Below are positions 53,390 to 62,355 of a DNA stretch of 64,000 bases, piece by piece. The notes under the pieces are model-generated. The model saw only the letters and a program-made list of their open reading frames with translations. It was not told the DNA's origin and did no database searches. Source of the stretch: Parapusillimonas granuli. GTDB taxonomy: Bacteria > Pseudomonadota > Gammaproteobacteria > Burkholderiales > Burkholderiaceae_B. Location: the NCBI RefSeq assembly GCF_013416525.1, contig NZ_JACCEM010000007.1, forward strand, positions 244,286 through 308,285. Direction: 5' to 3'. Every line of letters starts with the position of its first letter. Within the stretch, counting starts at the first letter, position 1. Made by a program: the position numbers and the translations under genes.

Positions 53390-54076
53390 CTACAGGCGCA
53401 ACAGGGCCCAGATGCCCGCGCCGGCGAGATACGGGCCGTAGCGCAAGGCCTGGCCGGGCTCCAGCCGCCCCAGCAGGCGCATGGCCAGCGCCACCGCCAG
53501 GGCCAGGCCCGACGACAGCAGCAGCACCGAAGGCAGGCCGGCCCAACCCAGCCAGGCTCCCAGCGCGGCCAGCAGCTTGAAGTCCCCGTCGCCCATGCCC
53601 GGGCGGCCGGCCGCCAGCAGATAGGCGCGCGCCACCGACCAGAGCAGCAGATAGCCCGCCACCGCGCCCAGGACGGCGTCGGGCAACGGCGTGAACGCGC
53701 CGTTCAAATTGACCAGCAGGCCCAGCCACAGCAGAGGCTGGGTCAGAGCGTCGGGCAGCAGCCCGGTTTCGGCGTCTATCCAGGCGAGCGCCGCCAGCAC
53801 CATGGCATAGAGGATGGCGGCGGCCGCGGCCGCCGTCGGCCCGTAGCGCCAGACGCACAGCGCGGCCACGGCCGGCGCCGCGGCCCAAAAGCCGGCGCGC
53901 AGGCGGCGGTGCAGTGCCGACGCCTCATGCGGAAGATCCGGGTCGATGCTGCGCGGCAGTTGGAAAGCCGCCCGGGCCAGCGCCGCCGCCAATGCCAGGG
54001 CCAGCGCCAGCGCGCCCAGCACGGCGCCTGCCGGCCCGACGTTCCATGGCGTCCACATGCCGGAAACCGCAAGCAT
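53390..54076 (-). CDS. gspO: Prepilin peptidase, short form (GspO/PilD family)
   Basis: 228 residues, about eight membrane segments. The aspartyl-protease residues are Asp101 (LAWIDAETGLLPDALT) and Asp165 (GMGDGDFKLLAALGAWLG). The N-terminal cytoplasmic region with four cysteines that methylates pilins in full-length PilD is missing; only QLPRSIDPDLPHEASALHRR remains there. It should cleave the leader of the GspG-K pseudopilins encoded next door. Its start shares one base with the gspC stop, so the two are coupled. Confidence 0.88.
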   Translation of the reverse strand: MLAVSGMWTPWNVGPAGAVLGALALALALAAALARAAFQLPRSIDPDLPHEASALHRRLRAGFWAAAPAVAALCVWRYGPTAAAAAAILYAMVLAALAWIDAETGLLPDALTQPLLWLGLLVNLNGAFTPLPDAVLGAVAGYLLLWSVARAYLLAAGRPGMGDGDFKLLAALGAWLGWAGLPSVLLLSSGLALAVALAMRLLGRLEPGQALRYGPYLAGAGIWALLRL

Positions 54077-54549
54077 CAGGGCCGTGCCTTGGCGCCGGAA
54101 ACGGGCAGAAAGCCCTGGACCGCGTTTTCCGGCCGGACCGGCACCGCCACTTTTTCAATGACGCCGTCCTGATCGATGGAGACCCCGTCCGCGGCCACGG
54201 CGGCCAGGGTCACCCCCGGCGCCAGGGCCTGGCCGACGCGATAGGCCTGCGGCTTGCCGCCATTGATCGCCAGCAGGGCCGCGCCGCGCCCGTCGTCGGA
54301 GGCGATCAGGCCGGCCACCGCCACCCGCACGCGCAGCGCGCCGCCGCCGAACCAGCGCGCAACCGCAGCGGTGTCCTGCCCCGTTGCGGCGGGCGCCTCC
54401 AGCGCCGGCGGCGGCGCGGCCGGCTTGGGCGCGAGCAGCAATGCGCCCCACACTCCCGCCCCGACCGCCAGCGCCAGCATCGCCGCGCCGCGCAGCAGCG
54501 CCGGCCCGTCGATGCGCGGCAGCGCCCATAGATGTCTTCTTGCGTTCAT
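54076..54549 (-). CDS. gspC: Type II secretion protein GspC, short
   Basis: 157 residues from ATG 54549 (GGAG upstream). One inner-membrane helix (about 22-40, LLRGAAMLALAVGAGVWGALL) is followed by a Pro/Ala linker and the homology-region domain (TAAVARWFGGG, VAGLIASDDGRGAALLAINGGKPQAYRVGQALAPGVTL). The C-terminal PDZ domain of many GspC proteins is absent. GspC links the inner-membrane platform to the secretin. It is transcribed with gspO, divergent from gspG. Confidence 0.85.
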   Translation of the reverse strand: MNARRHLWALPRIDGPALLRGAAMLALAVGAGVWGALLLAPKPAAPPPALEAPAATGQDTAAVARWFGGGALRVRVAVAGLIASDDGRGAALLAINGGKPQAYRVGQALAPGVTLAAVAADGVSIDQDGVIEKVAVPVRPENAVQGFLPVSGAKARP

Positions 54550-54587
54550 GCCGCCTCCGTTTCGTGCGTCAGTATAATGCGCGGCAA

Positions 54588-54616
54588 TTGACCCGCTTAC
54601 CATTGTCATTTATAAA
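54588..54616 (+). promoter_or_regulatory. Sigma70-type promoter of the gspG-F operon
   Basis: TTGACC (54588-54593), a 17-bp spacer and TATAAA (54611-54616), about 54 bases upstream of the gspG ATG. The fit is close to consensus. Confidence 0.65.
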
Positions 54617-54644
54617 CTTAACAATTTCGCGCCAGAAATGACAA
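54603..54644. promoter_or_regulatory. Spaced 9-bp dyad over the gsp promoter
   Basis: TTGTCATTT (54603-54611) and AAATGACAA (54636-54644) are perfect complements 24 bases apart, centres 33 bp apart (three turns). The left arm touches the -10 of the gspG promoter, so a bound regulator would block or direct it. Confidence 0.5.
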
Positions 54645-54669
54645 ATTCCCCTTCTACGCAGCGCTCCCG

Positions 54670-55119
54670 ATGATTCGCCCTTCCCAACGCATCCCCCTGC
54701 CCGGCCCGCATGCCCGGCAGCTAGGCTTCTCCTTGATCGAGATCATGGTGGTCGTGGTCATCATGGGCATCATGGCCGCCCTCATCGTGCCGAACATCAT
54801 GGACCGGCCCGACCAGGCCCGCGCCGTGGCGGCCCGCCAGGACATCGGCGCGATCATGCAGGCGCTCAAGCTGTATCGCCTGGACAACGGCCGCTACCCC
54901 ACCACGGAACAAGGCCTGCGGGTCCTGACCGGGGAAGCGGCGGCCGGCGGGCCCAAGGGCCGCAGCTACATGGACCATTTGCCCAACGATCCATGGGGCA
55001 CGCCTTATCAATACCTGAATCCCGGCGTGCATGGGGAAATCGACGTATTTTCACTGGGCGCCGACGGGCGCGCGGGAGGCGAGGGGAACGATGCCGATAT
55101 CGGCTCCTGGTCCCGATAG
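54670..55119 (+). CDS. gspG: Major pseudopilin GspG
   Basis: 149 residues. The prepilin leader ends at Gly19 with mature FSLIEIMVVVVIMGIMAALI and Glu at +5 (Glu24). The C-terminal part NDPWGTPYQYLNPGVHGEIDVFSLGADGRAGGEGNDADIGSW is the calcium-binding GspG signature. It forms the shaft of the periplasmic pseudopilus. It is the first gene of the plus-strand operon, with gspH starting 29 bases inside its end. Confidence 0.96.
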   Translation: MIRPSQRIPLPGPHARQLGFSLIEIMVVVVIMGIMAALIVPNIMDRPDQARAVAARQDIGAIMQALKLYRLDNGRYPTTEQGLRVLTGEAAAGGPKGRSYMDHLPNDPWGTPYQYLNPGVHGEIDVFSLGADGRAGGEGNDADIGSWSR

Positions 55120-55612
55120 CGTTCTTTCGCAGCGGGGCTTCTCGCTGCTGGAAGTGCTGATCGTCCTGACCATCGTCGGAATCGCCACCGGGCTTGCCGG
55201 CGTCACCGCGTTTTCCGACGGCGATGCCCGCGCCCTGCGCCAGGACGCCGAACGGCTGGCGCAGCTGTTCGCCCTGGCGCAAGCCGAAGCCCGCCAGGGC
55301 GGCACGCCCGTCGTATGGGAATACGACAGCCACGGCTACCGCTTCGCGCGTGCGCCGCGGCACCGCCTGCTGCCCGTGGGCGTGCTCGACCGATCCGCCC
55401 GGCCCTCCACGCCCGACATCACGAAGGCCGGCTCGCTGCGACCGCGCCCCTGGACCAGCGAGCGCGCCGTCCAGGTCGGCGTCCACCCTCCGGCCGCCAA
55501 CGTCTTCAATACGGAATGGATATCCGGCCCGTCCATGATCGAACTGCAAGACGGGTTCAACACGGTGCGCATCCGGCGCTCGGGCAACGGCCACTACGAG
55601 GTCCTGCCATGA
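55091..55612 (+). CDS. gspH: Minor pseudopilin GspH
   Basis: 173 residues from ATG 55091, preceded by GAGGGG; it overlaps gspG by 29 bases. Leader QRG, then FSLLEVLIVLTIVGIATGLAGV with Glu21 at +5. The remainder has the GspH/FimT pattern of a short basic DAERLAQLFALAQAEARQ helix and beta-rich end. It caps the pseudopilus with GspI-J-K. Confidence 0.88.
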   Translation: MPISAPGPDSVLSQRGFSLLEVLIVLTIVGIATGLAGVTAFSDGDARALRQDAERLAQLFALAQAEARQGGTPVVWEYDSHGYRFARAPRHRLLPVGVLDRSARPSTPDITKAGSLRPRPWTSERAVQVGVHPPAANVFNTEWISGPSMIELQDGFNTVRIRRSGNGHYEVLP

Positions 55613-55980
55613 TGCCGGCGCAGCCGCAAGGCGGGTTCACCCTGCTGGAGATCCTGGTGGCGCTGGCCATCGTCGCCATCGCCCTGGCGGCGACCTTGCG
55701 GGCGCTGGGCGTCAGCGCCGGCGGCGCCCAGGCCATGCAGCAGCGCAGCCTGGCGCTGCAGGCCGCCGAGAACCGCCTGGCCGAGCTCCGCCTGCTGCGC
55801 GCCTTCCCCAACCCGGGACGCCAGGTCGAGCCCTGCCCCCAGGGGCCGCTCGCCCTGGTGTGCGAGCAGGAATTCCAAACCACCGTCAACGGCAACTTCC
55901 GCCTGGCCACCGTGCGGGCGCGCCTGGCGCAAGGCCCGGTGCTGGCCGAGCTGAACGGCTTGCTGTCGTCTTTGCCATGA
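55609..55980 (+). CDS. gspI: Minor pseudopilin GspI
   Basis: 123 residues. ATG 55609 overlaps the gspH stop (ATGA); an adjacent ATG at 55612 is also possible. Leader ends at Gly9, mature FTLLEILVALAIVAIALAATLRA with Glu14. The following AMQQRSLALQAAENRLAELRL is characteristic of GspI, the nucleator of the tip complex. Confidence 0.92.
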   Translation: MMPAQPQGGFTLLEILVALAIVAIALAATLRALGVSAGGAQAMQQRSLALQAAENRLAELRLLRAFPNPGRQVEPCPQGPLALVCEQEFQTTVNGNFRLATVRARLAQGPVLAELNGLLSSLP

Positions 55981-56582
55981 CGAGCGCATTTCCCGGACAA
56001 CGGGGTTTCACCCTGGTGGAGGTGCTGGTCGCACTGGCCCTGATGGCCTTGCTCAGCATCCTGTCATGGCAGGCGCTGGACGTCACTGCGCGCTCCAGCG
56101 AGCGGCTGAACGCCGCCGCCGACGACACCCTGGCCCTGGTGCGCGTGCTGGGCCAGATCGAAAGCGACCTCAGCCGGCACGCCGGTTCCGGCGTCCTGCC
56201 CGCCGCCGCCGAGTCCGCCGCGCCGCCGGCCAAGAACGCCGTGCTGCCCGCGGGCATACTCTGGGCGGAGCCCTTGCTCACCATCGTGCGTTCCGCCAAC
56301 GACGGCGCCTGGCAGCAAGTCGCCTGGGTCAAGGCGGGCGATACGCTGCGCCGGGCGGTCGGCCCCGCGGCCCGCGTGCTGCCGCTGCCGCAGCCCGGGC
56401 CGGGCGACGTCGTGCTGGAGCGAGTCCAGGGCTTCAAGGTCAGGGCCTGGATTCCAGGGCTGGGATGGTCGTCCCCGAATTCGGCCGAAACCCGCCTTGC
56501 CGCCACCGGCCTGGAAATCGTCATCGAACGCCGCCAGGGCGGCGTCGACGAGGCCTACCGAAAAGTGGTGCTGCTGCCATGA
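55977..56582 (+). CDS. gspJ: Minor pseudopilin GspJ
   Basis: 201 residues from ATG 55977, which overlaps the gspI stop. Leader ends at Gly10, mature FTLVEVLVALALMALLSILSW with Glu15. The body has LNAAADDTLALVRVLGQIESDLSRH and EPLLTIVRSANDGAWQQVAWV, as in GspJ, which completes the tip with GspI and GspK. Confidence 0.92.
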   Translation: MTSAFPGQRGFTLVEVLVALALMALLSILSWQALDVTARSSERLNAAADDTLALVRVLGQIESDLSRHAGSGVLPAAAESAAPPAKNAVLPAGILWAEPLLTIVRSANDGAWQQVAWVKAGDTLRRAVGPAARVLPLPQPGPGDVVLERVQGFKVRAWIPGLGWSSPNSAETRLAATGLEIVIERRQGGVDEAYRKVVLLP

Positions 56583-57496
56583 CGCGGCACAGGCATGCGT
56601 GCGCCCCGGCCGGGCGCCTTCGCCAGCAAGGCATGGCGGTGATCGGCGCGCTGGTCGTCGTGGCGCTGGCTTCGGTCGCGGCCGCGTCCATCGTCGAGCG
56701 CCAGTCGCTGCTGGCCGAGACCCTCGCCGGAGAGCGCGACCGCACGCAGGCGAAGTGGCTGCTGCGCGGCGGGCTGGATTGGGCGCGCGTCATTCTGCAA
56801 AGCGATGCGCGCAACAACCGCGTGACGCTGAAGGACGCGATTTGGGCCCAGCCCATCGCGGGCCTGGAGATCAGCCCGCCCGGACAGGACCGCAAAGCTT
56901 ATTTTTCCGGGCAGATCGAAGACGAACAGGGTAAATACAACCTTGCGCGCCTGGCGCTCGAAGGCGCCGTCCAGCCGGAAGAACTCGCCGTCCTGGAACG
57001 CCTGATGGCGGCGCTGGGGATGCCGGCCTCGCTCGCGGCGGCCGTGGCGCAGCGCGTGGCCGAAGGCCAGGGCGGGCCGTCCGCGCAGCAGGCGCCCGCC
57101 CTGCGCAGCACCGCCGACCTCCTGGGCGTGGAAGGCATGACACTGGACATGGCCGCCACGCTTGCGGGCTACGTGGCCATTCTGCCCCAGCGGACCGCCG
57201 TCAACGTCAACACCGTCAGCGCCGAAGTGCTGAGCGCCGGCATCCGGGGCCTGGACCTGGCGCGCGCGCGCGCGCTGACCGAAAGGCGCGACCGGGGCCA
57301 GTGGTTCAACAGCCGGGCCGATTTCATCAATCGCCTGGGCGACGCCGAGCTGGAGCCCGCCTATCCCGTGGCCGTCAGCAGCGACTGGTTCAAGGTAACC
57401 GGCGAAGTCGCCCTGGACCATGCCGCCGTCGGCATGCGGGCGCTGTTGCACCGGGATGGCGACCGGCCGCCCACCATACAGTGGATAGAGGGCTGA
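56579..57496 (+). CDS. gspK: Minor pseudopilin GspK
   Basis: 305 residues from ATG 56579, overlapping the gspJ stop. Leader ends at Gly18, mature MAVIGALVVVALASVAAASIV. As in other GspK proteins there is no Glu at +5 (Gly23 here), which fits its place at the very tip. The large globular domain contains EDEQGKYNLARL and the helix-hairpin-helix-like NVNTVSAEVLSAGIRGL ... RADFINRLG. Confidence 0.93.
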   Translation: MTRHRHACAPAGRLRQQGMAVIGALVVVALASVAAASIVERQSLLAETLAGERDRTQAKWLLRGGLDWARVILQSDARNNRVTLKDAIWAQPIAGLEISPPGQDRKAYFSGQIEDEQGKYNLARLALEGAVQPEELAVLERLMAALGMPASLAAAVAQRVAEGQGGPSAQQAPALRSTADLLGVEGMTLDMAATLAGYVAILPQRTAVNVNTVSAEVLSAGIRGLDLARARALTERRDRGQWFNSRADFINRLGDAELEPAYPVAVSSDWFKVTGEVALDHAAVGMRALLHRDGDRPPTIQWIEG

Positions 57497-57497
57497 C

Positions 57498-58523
57498 ATG
57501 AAGAACCGGCTGCGCCTCGCCCTGCCCCCTCTCGCCCGCATCGCGGAAGAATCCGAAATGGCTTTTGCCCTGTTCGACCGGAGCGGACGCCTGCTGCGCA
57601 GCGGCACGCTGCCCTTGAACGAGCTCGCGGGCGCCCTGCCCCCGGCCGAGATCCAGGCCATCCTGCACCCCGGGGACGCCATCGTCGTCGACATCGACCT
57701 GCCGCCTTTGCCCGCCGGCCGGCTGGATGCCGCCGTGCAGGCGCGCATCGAACCCATGGCATTGAGCGATGTCGCCGATCTCTGCGTCGCGCATGGGCCG
57801 CGCTCGCCGGAGGGCAGGGTCACAGTGGCCTGGGCCGAGCGCAAAGCCTTGCTGCGGGCCTGGCGCCTGCTCGGCGAAGCCGGCCTCAGGCTGTCGGCCA
57901 TCGTGCCGTTTTCGCTCGCCATTCCGGCAGGCGATCCCCATCCCGCGGATCCGCTGTCCCTGCCCGCGGATGCGCGCTGGCAGGCGCCGCTGCCACGCTG
58001 GTCGCTCGCCCGCCCCGAATGGCGCCCCGCCTCCACGGCCAATCGCTGGCGCACGGCCGCCTGGTGGGCCGGCGCCGCCGCCCTGCTCTGGCTGCTGGGC
58101 CTGAACCTGCATGCCGCTCAGTTGCGCAACGAGGCGCAGGCGCTGGAAGCGGCCATGGAACAGGCGGTGCGCCGGGCCTTCCCCAGCCTTCCGGTGATCA
58201 TCGATCCGGTCAAGCAGGCGCGCGGCCAGCGCGACCTGCTGCGGCTGGCCGGCGGAACCGCGGCCGACGACGATTTCATGCCGCTGGCCGCCGGCGCGGC
58301 CAAAGTGCTGGGCTTTGCGGAAGGCCATGTGGCCTCGCTGCATTATGAAAACGGCGAGCTGACCCTGGTGCTGGCGGAAGGCTATGCCCCGCCCGCCAAT
58401 GAGGCCGCCCTGCAGCAGGCGGCCGCCGTGCAGTCGCTGACGCTGGAGAAAGACCGCGACGCCGCCCACACCTGGCATGTCCGGCGCGCCGGCGCCCCGG
58501 CCAAGCGCGAGGCGCGCTCATGA
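57498..58523 (+). CDS. gspL: Type II secretion inner-membrane protein GspL
   Basis: 341 residues: an actin-like cytoplasmic domain (about 1-180, e.g. DAIVVDIDLPPLPAGRL and LSDVADLCVAHG), one membrane helix near 186-206 (WWAGAAALLWLLGLNL), and a periplasmic ferredoxin-like domain. GspL recruits the GspE ATPase to the membrane and pairs with GspM. One base separates it from gspK. Confidence 0.85.
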   Translation: MKNRLRLALPPLARIAEESEMAFALFDRSGRLLRSGTLPLNELAGALPPAEIQAILHPGDAIVVDIDLPPLPAGRLDAAVQARIEPMALSDVADLCVAHGPRSPEGRVTVAWAERKALLRAWRLLGEAGLRLSAIVPFSLAIPAGDPHPADPLSLPADARWQAPLPRWSLARPEWRPASTANRWRTAAWWAGAAALLWLLGLNLHAAQLRNEAQALEAAMEQAVRRAFPSLPVIIDPVKQARGQRDLLRLAGGTAADDDFMPLAAGAAKVLGFAEGHVASLHYENGELTLVLAEGYAPPANEAALQQAAAVQSLTLEKDRDAAHTWHVRRAGAPAKREARS

Positions 58524-59119
58524 CCCGGCCCTCTTCCGCTCCCGCCGCCGGCAGCCCGGCGCCCTGGCGGCAGCAGCTTGCAAGGCTGAACAGGCAGACG
58601 CGGGCATGGTGGGCCGAACGCACGTCCCGGGAGCGCCTGCTGCTGCGCGCGGCCGCCCTGGCGGTCGGGCTCGCCCTGGCATGGGCGGCGGGCTTGAAAC
58701 CCGCGCTGCGCGACATCGAACAGGTCCGCGAACGCCTGCCGCGCCTGCGTGCCGACGCGGCGCAGGTCGACGCCCTGATCCTGGAGGCCCAGGCGCTGGC
58801 GCATCGGCGGTCCGGCCGGCTCGACGCCGACGAACTGGCCGAGGCCCTGGGCGCCGGCTTGCGGCGCGCGGGCCTGGAGGCGTCCGCCACCCTGAATGAA
58901 ATCAGCGGGCCGGAAAGCGGTTCGCCCCGGCAATGGGAAATCCTTCTGTCCGGCGCCGATGCGGAACGCGCGATGGAATGGCTGTCGGGCCTGCCCTATC
59001 TGCTGCGGCTGCGCGTGCACGCCGTGGAGCTGCGCCGCGCATCCATGGACGGCCGCGACCGGCCCGGACATGTGTCCGGGCGCATCGTCGTCGGCCCGCC
59101 CGCGGAGGGCTCGCCATGA
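58520..59119 (+). CDS. gspM: Type II secretion inner-membrane protein GspM
   Basis: 199 residues. A short cytoplasmic start (WWAERTSRERLLLR) leads into a membrane helix (AAALAVGLALAWAAGL, about 40-56), then a coiled-coil-prone stretch and a small periplasmic domain. The WW-x-x-R-x-x-RE motif before the helix is common in GspM. It overlaps the gspL stop (ATGA) and the gspN start. Confidence 0.85.
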   Translation: MTRPSSAPAAGSPAPWRQQLARLNRQTRAWWAERTSRERLLLRAAALAVGLALAWAAGLKPALRDIEQVRERLPRLRADAAQVDALILEAQALAHRRSGRLDADELAEALGAGLRRAGLEASATLNEISGPESGSPRQWEILLSGADAERAMEWLSGLPYLLRLRVHAVELRRASMDGRDRPGHVSGRIVVGPPAEGSP

Positions 59120-59865
59120 AGAAGCGCCCCGTGCTGCTCGCCGCCCTCCTCGTCCTGATCGCTTGCGGCGCCGCGCTGGCGGTGCTGCCCGCCAGATGGA
59201 TCATGGCCGCGGTGCCGGCGTCCTGGCCCATGGCCGTCGTCGACGCGAGCGGAACCCTATGGTCGGGCAGCGCCACGATCGCGCTCGGCCCGCCCGGCCG
59301 GCGGCGCAGCCTGCCCGACGCGCTCGGCTGGCGCTGGACGCTGCTCGGCGGCCCGAAGCTGCACATCGCCCATCCCTGGCTGGGCGGTCCCCTCATCCTG
59401 AGCGCCGGCTGGGCGGAAATCGGCGTGTCGGCCCAGACCCTGCGCCTGCCCGCAACCGCCCTGGGCACACTCGACGCCCGCATCGCCGCCGTCGATCCCG
59501 GCGGCGAACTGTCGGTCAGATGGCCGGCCGTCTTCATCGGCCGCGCCCGGCCGCCCGGCACGGCGCTGCTGGACGCCCAATGGCGCAACGCCGTATCGGC
59601 GCTGACGCCGATACGGCCGCTGGGCGACTATGAACTGTCCCTGAAGCAGGGCGCCGGAGACAGGATAGACGTGGCGCTCAGCACCAGGAACGGCCCTTTG
59701 ATGCTGGCCGGCGCCGGCGCGCTCGAAGGCGGAAGGCGCTTCAGCTTCGAGGGAACGGCGCAGGCCGACCCCGCGGCCAAGCCCGAGATCCACGCGGCGT
59801 TGCGCGATCTGCTCGCCGCCCTGGGCCCGCGCCGCAACAACCAGACACTGCTGCGTTTCCATTGA
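59116..59865 (+). CDS. gspN: Type II secretion protein GspN
   Basis: 249 residues from ATG 59116, overlapping the gspM stop. N-terminal membrane anchor (VLLAALLVLIACGAALAVL), then a beta-rich periplasmic domain with PASWPMAVVDASGTLWSGSA, ALGWRWTLLG and PIRPLGDYELSL, the usual GspN pattern. GspN is dispensable in several systems and its role is unclear. It is followed by the secretin gene after 33 bases. Confidence 0.85.
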   Translation: MKKRPVLLAALLVLIACGAALAVLPARWIMAAVPASWPMAVVDASGTLWSGSATIALGPPGRRRSLPDALGWRWTLLGGPKLHIAHPWLGGPLILSAGWAEIGVSAQTLRLPATALGTLDARIAAVDPGGELSVRWPAVFIGRARPPGTALLDAQWRNAVSALTPIRPLGDYELSLKQGAGDRIDVALSTRNGPLMLAGAGALEGGRRFSFEGTAQADPAAKPEIHAALRDLLAALGPRRNNQTLLRFH

Positions 59866-59898
59866 CGCGGCAAGAACCACAGGCTCAACGATATCGTC

Positions 59899-62355
59899 AT
59901 GAACAAGCTTCGCACCACAGTGAACCATCGCCATCGACTCCGCCCGGCATTGCCGGCATTGACGCTGTGCCTGGCCGTGGCGGGCTGCGCCGCGCCCGCC
60001 GGGCCGAACGCCGACGGCGGCGGATCGCAGCTGGTGGTCCACACGTCTACCGGACAGGGATGGCGGCAGGAAGGCCCCGGCGGCACGGCGGCTCCGGTGC
60101 GTGAAACCACCCCGCGGGCGCGCCCCATTCCCCGCCGCGCCGACGACCGGGACGGCCCCGCGCGGGATTCCGCCGACTCGCGCAAGGCGGCGGGCGGCGC
60201 CACCATGCTGAATTTCGTGGAAGCCGACCTGCAAGGCGTGCTGCGCGCGCTGGCCCGATTCACCGGCCGCAACTTCGTGGTGGACCCGCGCGTCCGCGGC
60301 CAGCTGACCTTGGTCTCGGAAGCGCCCGTGGACCCCGATACCGCCTATTCCATGCTGCTCGGCGCCTTGCGCATGCAGGGCTATGCGGTCGTCGACGTCG
60401 ACGGCGTCAGCCGGGTGGTGCCGGAGGCGGACGCCAAGCTGCAGGGCACGCCGGTGCGCAGCGGCGGCGCGTCCGCGGGCGCGCACGGCGGCGAGCTCAT
60501 CACCCGGGTCTTCCAGCTGCGCTATGAGAACGCCGCCAATCTGGTGCCGATATTGCGGCCCATGATCGCACCCAACAACACCATCAACGCCTATGCCGGC
60601 AACAACACGCTGGTCATCACCGACTACGCGGACAACCTGGACCGCATCGCCGAGGTCATCGCCGGCATCGACACGCCGGACTCGACCAGCACCGACGTCG
60701 TACCCATCCGCTACGGAGTGGCGCTGGACGTCGCCGCGCTGGCGGCGCAGCTGCTGGACGGCCGCGCCGGCGGCGACGCCACCCAGCACACCGTCGTCGT
60801 GGCCGACCCCCGCAGCAATTCCGTCTTACTGCGGGCCAGCAGCCCCGACAGGCTGCAGCTGGCCCGCGACCTGATCCGGCGCATCGACAACCCCGAAAGC
60901 CGGGCGGGCAATCTGCACGTGGTCTACCTGCGCAATGCCCAGGCGACCCGCCTGGCCGAAGTGCTGCGCGGCGCCTTGGGCGGGTCCCAGGGCGGAAGCC
61001 AGGCATCCGACGGCGGCGGCGCCGCCCTGGGCCAGGATGGGCTCAATCTCGCGGGCGCCACCAGCGGCGGCGCCCTGGCGGGCGGCATGCCGGGTTCGGC
61101 CGCAACGACCTCCACGGCGTCGTCCGCGGGCGCCTCGCGCCGGACGCCGACGGGCGGCGCTTCGGCGACGCTGGGCGGATCCGACCGCGGCTCGATGCGG
61201 ACGGTCTCGTTCTCGGCGGGCGGCGCGACGATCCAGGCGGACCCGTCCACCAACACGCTCATCATTTCCGCGCCCGATCCCTTGTACCGCAGCCTGCGCG
61301 AAGTCATCGATCAACTGGACCAGCGCCGCGCGCAGGTGCTGGTCGAAAGCCTGATCGTCGAAGTGAGCGCCGAGAACGCGGCGGAGTTCGGCATCCAGTG
61401 GATGCTGGGCGGCAACGACATTTCCGGCGGCGGCTCTTCCTTCATCGGCGGCGCCAATCTGGCGGGAACGGGGATCAATTTCGATGGTAAGACCACCATC
61501 GATGCGCTGGGCCAGGGCCTGAGCCTGGGCGTGGTCAAGGGCACGGTCAACATCCTGGGCAACCAGGTGATCAACCTGGGCGTGCTGGCGCGCGCCCTGC
61601 AGTCGACGAGCGGCGCCAACGTGCTGTCCACCCCCAACCTGATGACCCTGGACAACGAAGAAGCCAGCATCGTCGTCGGGCGGACGATGCCCTTCGTGAC
61701 GGGGCGATACACGACTTCCGGCGACGGCGCCAGCAATCCCTTCCAGACGATCACCCGCGAGGACGTCGGCCTGACCTTGCGCATCCGTCCGCAGATTTCC
61801 GAAGGGGGCACGGTCAAGCTCGCGCTTTATCAAGAAGTCAGCACCGTCGATAATGCCTTGTCCACGAAGGAAACCGGGACCGTCACGCGCAAGCGCGCCA
61901 TGGAAACCAATGTCCTGGTCGACGACGGCCAGATCATCGTGCTGGGCGGGCTGCTCGAAGACGTCATCTCCGACGGCACGCGTTCGGTGCCCCTGCTCGG
62001 GGACATCCCGGTGGTGGGCAATCTCTTCCGCTACGATCGGCGCAGTCACTCCAAGACGAACCTGATGGTGTTCCTGCGTCCGCACATCGTGCGCAATGCG
62101 CGGGACGGCGCCAGCGTCACCCTGGACCGCTACAACTACATGCGGACGGCGCAGTCCCAGCTGCCGGCCCGGTCCACCTGGTTCTCGCCGGAATCCGGCC
62201 TGCCGCCCCTGCCCGCCTTCGAACGCAACCCCTCGTCCGGCCTGCTCGACCTGCGCGACCCCGCGGACGCGCAGCCGCTGCCCGATCCGGCGCCGCCCGG
62301 GTCCGGCAAGGCGCCGCCCAAGCCGGCCAAGCCCGGTCCCTCTGAGCGGCTATGA
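59899..62355 (+). CDS. gspD: Type II secretion secretin GspD with lipoprotein signal
   Basis: 818 residues. The N-terminus ends in a lipobox ([10 protein letters not shown], Cys30), so this secretin is predicted to be a lipoprotein. Then N0 ([28 protein letters not shown]), N1-N3 domains ([20 protein letters not shown] ...), a Gly/Ser-rich insert at about 350-430, and the secretin core with [36 protein letters not shown] and [17 protein letters not shown]. It forms the outer-membrane channel. The C-terminal tail is Pro-rich without a clear S-domain. Confidence 0.94.
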   Translation: MNKLRTTVNHRHRLRPALPALTLCLAVAGCAAPAGPNADGGGSQLVVHTSTGQGWRQEGPGGTAAPVRETTPRARPIPRRADDRDGPARDSADSRKAAGGATMLNFVEADLQGVLRALARFTGRNFVVDPRVRGQLTLVSEAPVDPDTAYSMLLGALRMQGYAVVDVDGVSRVVPEADAKLQGTPVRSGGASAGAHGGELITRVFQLRYENAANLVPILRPMIAPNNTINAYAGNNTLVITDYADNLDRIAEVIAGIDTPDSTSTDVVPIRYGVALDVAALAAQLLDGRAGGDATQHTVVVADPRSNSVLLRASSPDRLQLARDLIRRIDNPESRAGNLHVVYLRNAQATRLAEVLRGALGGSQGGSQASDGGGAALGQDGLNLAGATSGGALAGGMPGSAATTSTASSAGASRRTPTGGASATLGGSDRGSMRTVSFSAGGATIQADPSTNTLIISAPDPLYRSLREVIDQLDQRRAQVLVESLIVEVSAENAAEFGIQWMLGGNDISGGGSSFIGGANLAGTGINFDGKTTIDALGQGLSLGVVKGTVNILGNQVINLGVLARALQSTSGANVLSTPNLMTLDNEEASIVVGRTMPFVTGRYTTSGDGASNPFQTITREDVGLTLRIRPQISEGGTVKLALYQEVSTVDNALSTKETGTVTRKRAMETNVLVDDGQIIVLGGLLEDVISDGTRSVPLLGDIPVVGNLFRYDRRSHSKTNLMVFLRPHIVRNARDGASVTLDRYNYMRTAQSQLPARSTWFSPESGLPPLPAFERNPSSGLLDLRDPADAQPLPDPAPPGSGKAPPKPAKPGPSERL

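Noticed and set aside
60826..62085. Minus-strand frame of 419 codons in gspD
   Set aside because: Antisense to the secretin core; no recognisable domain.
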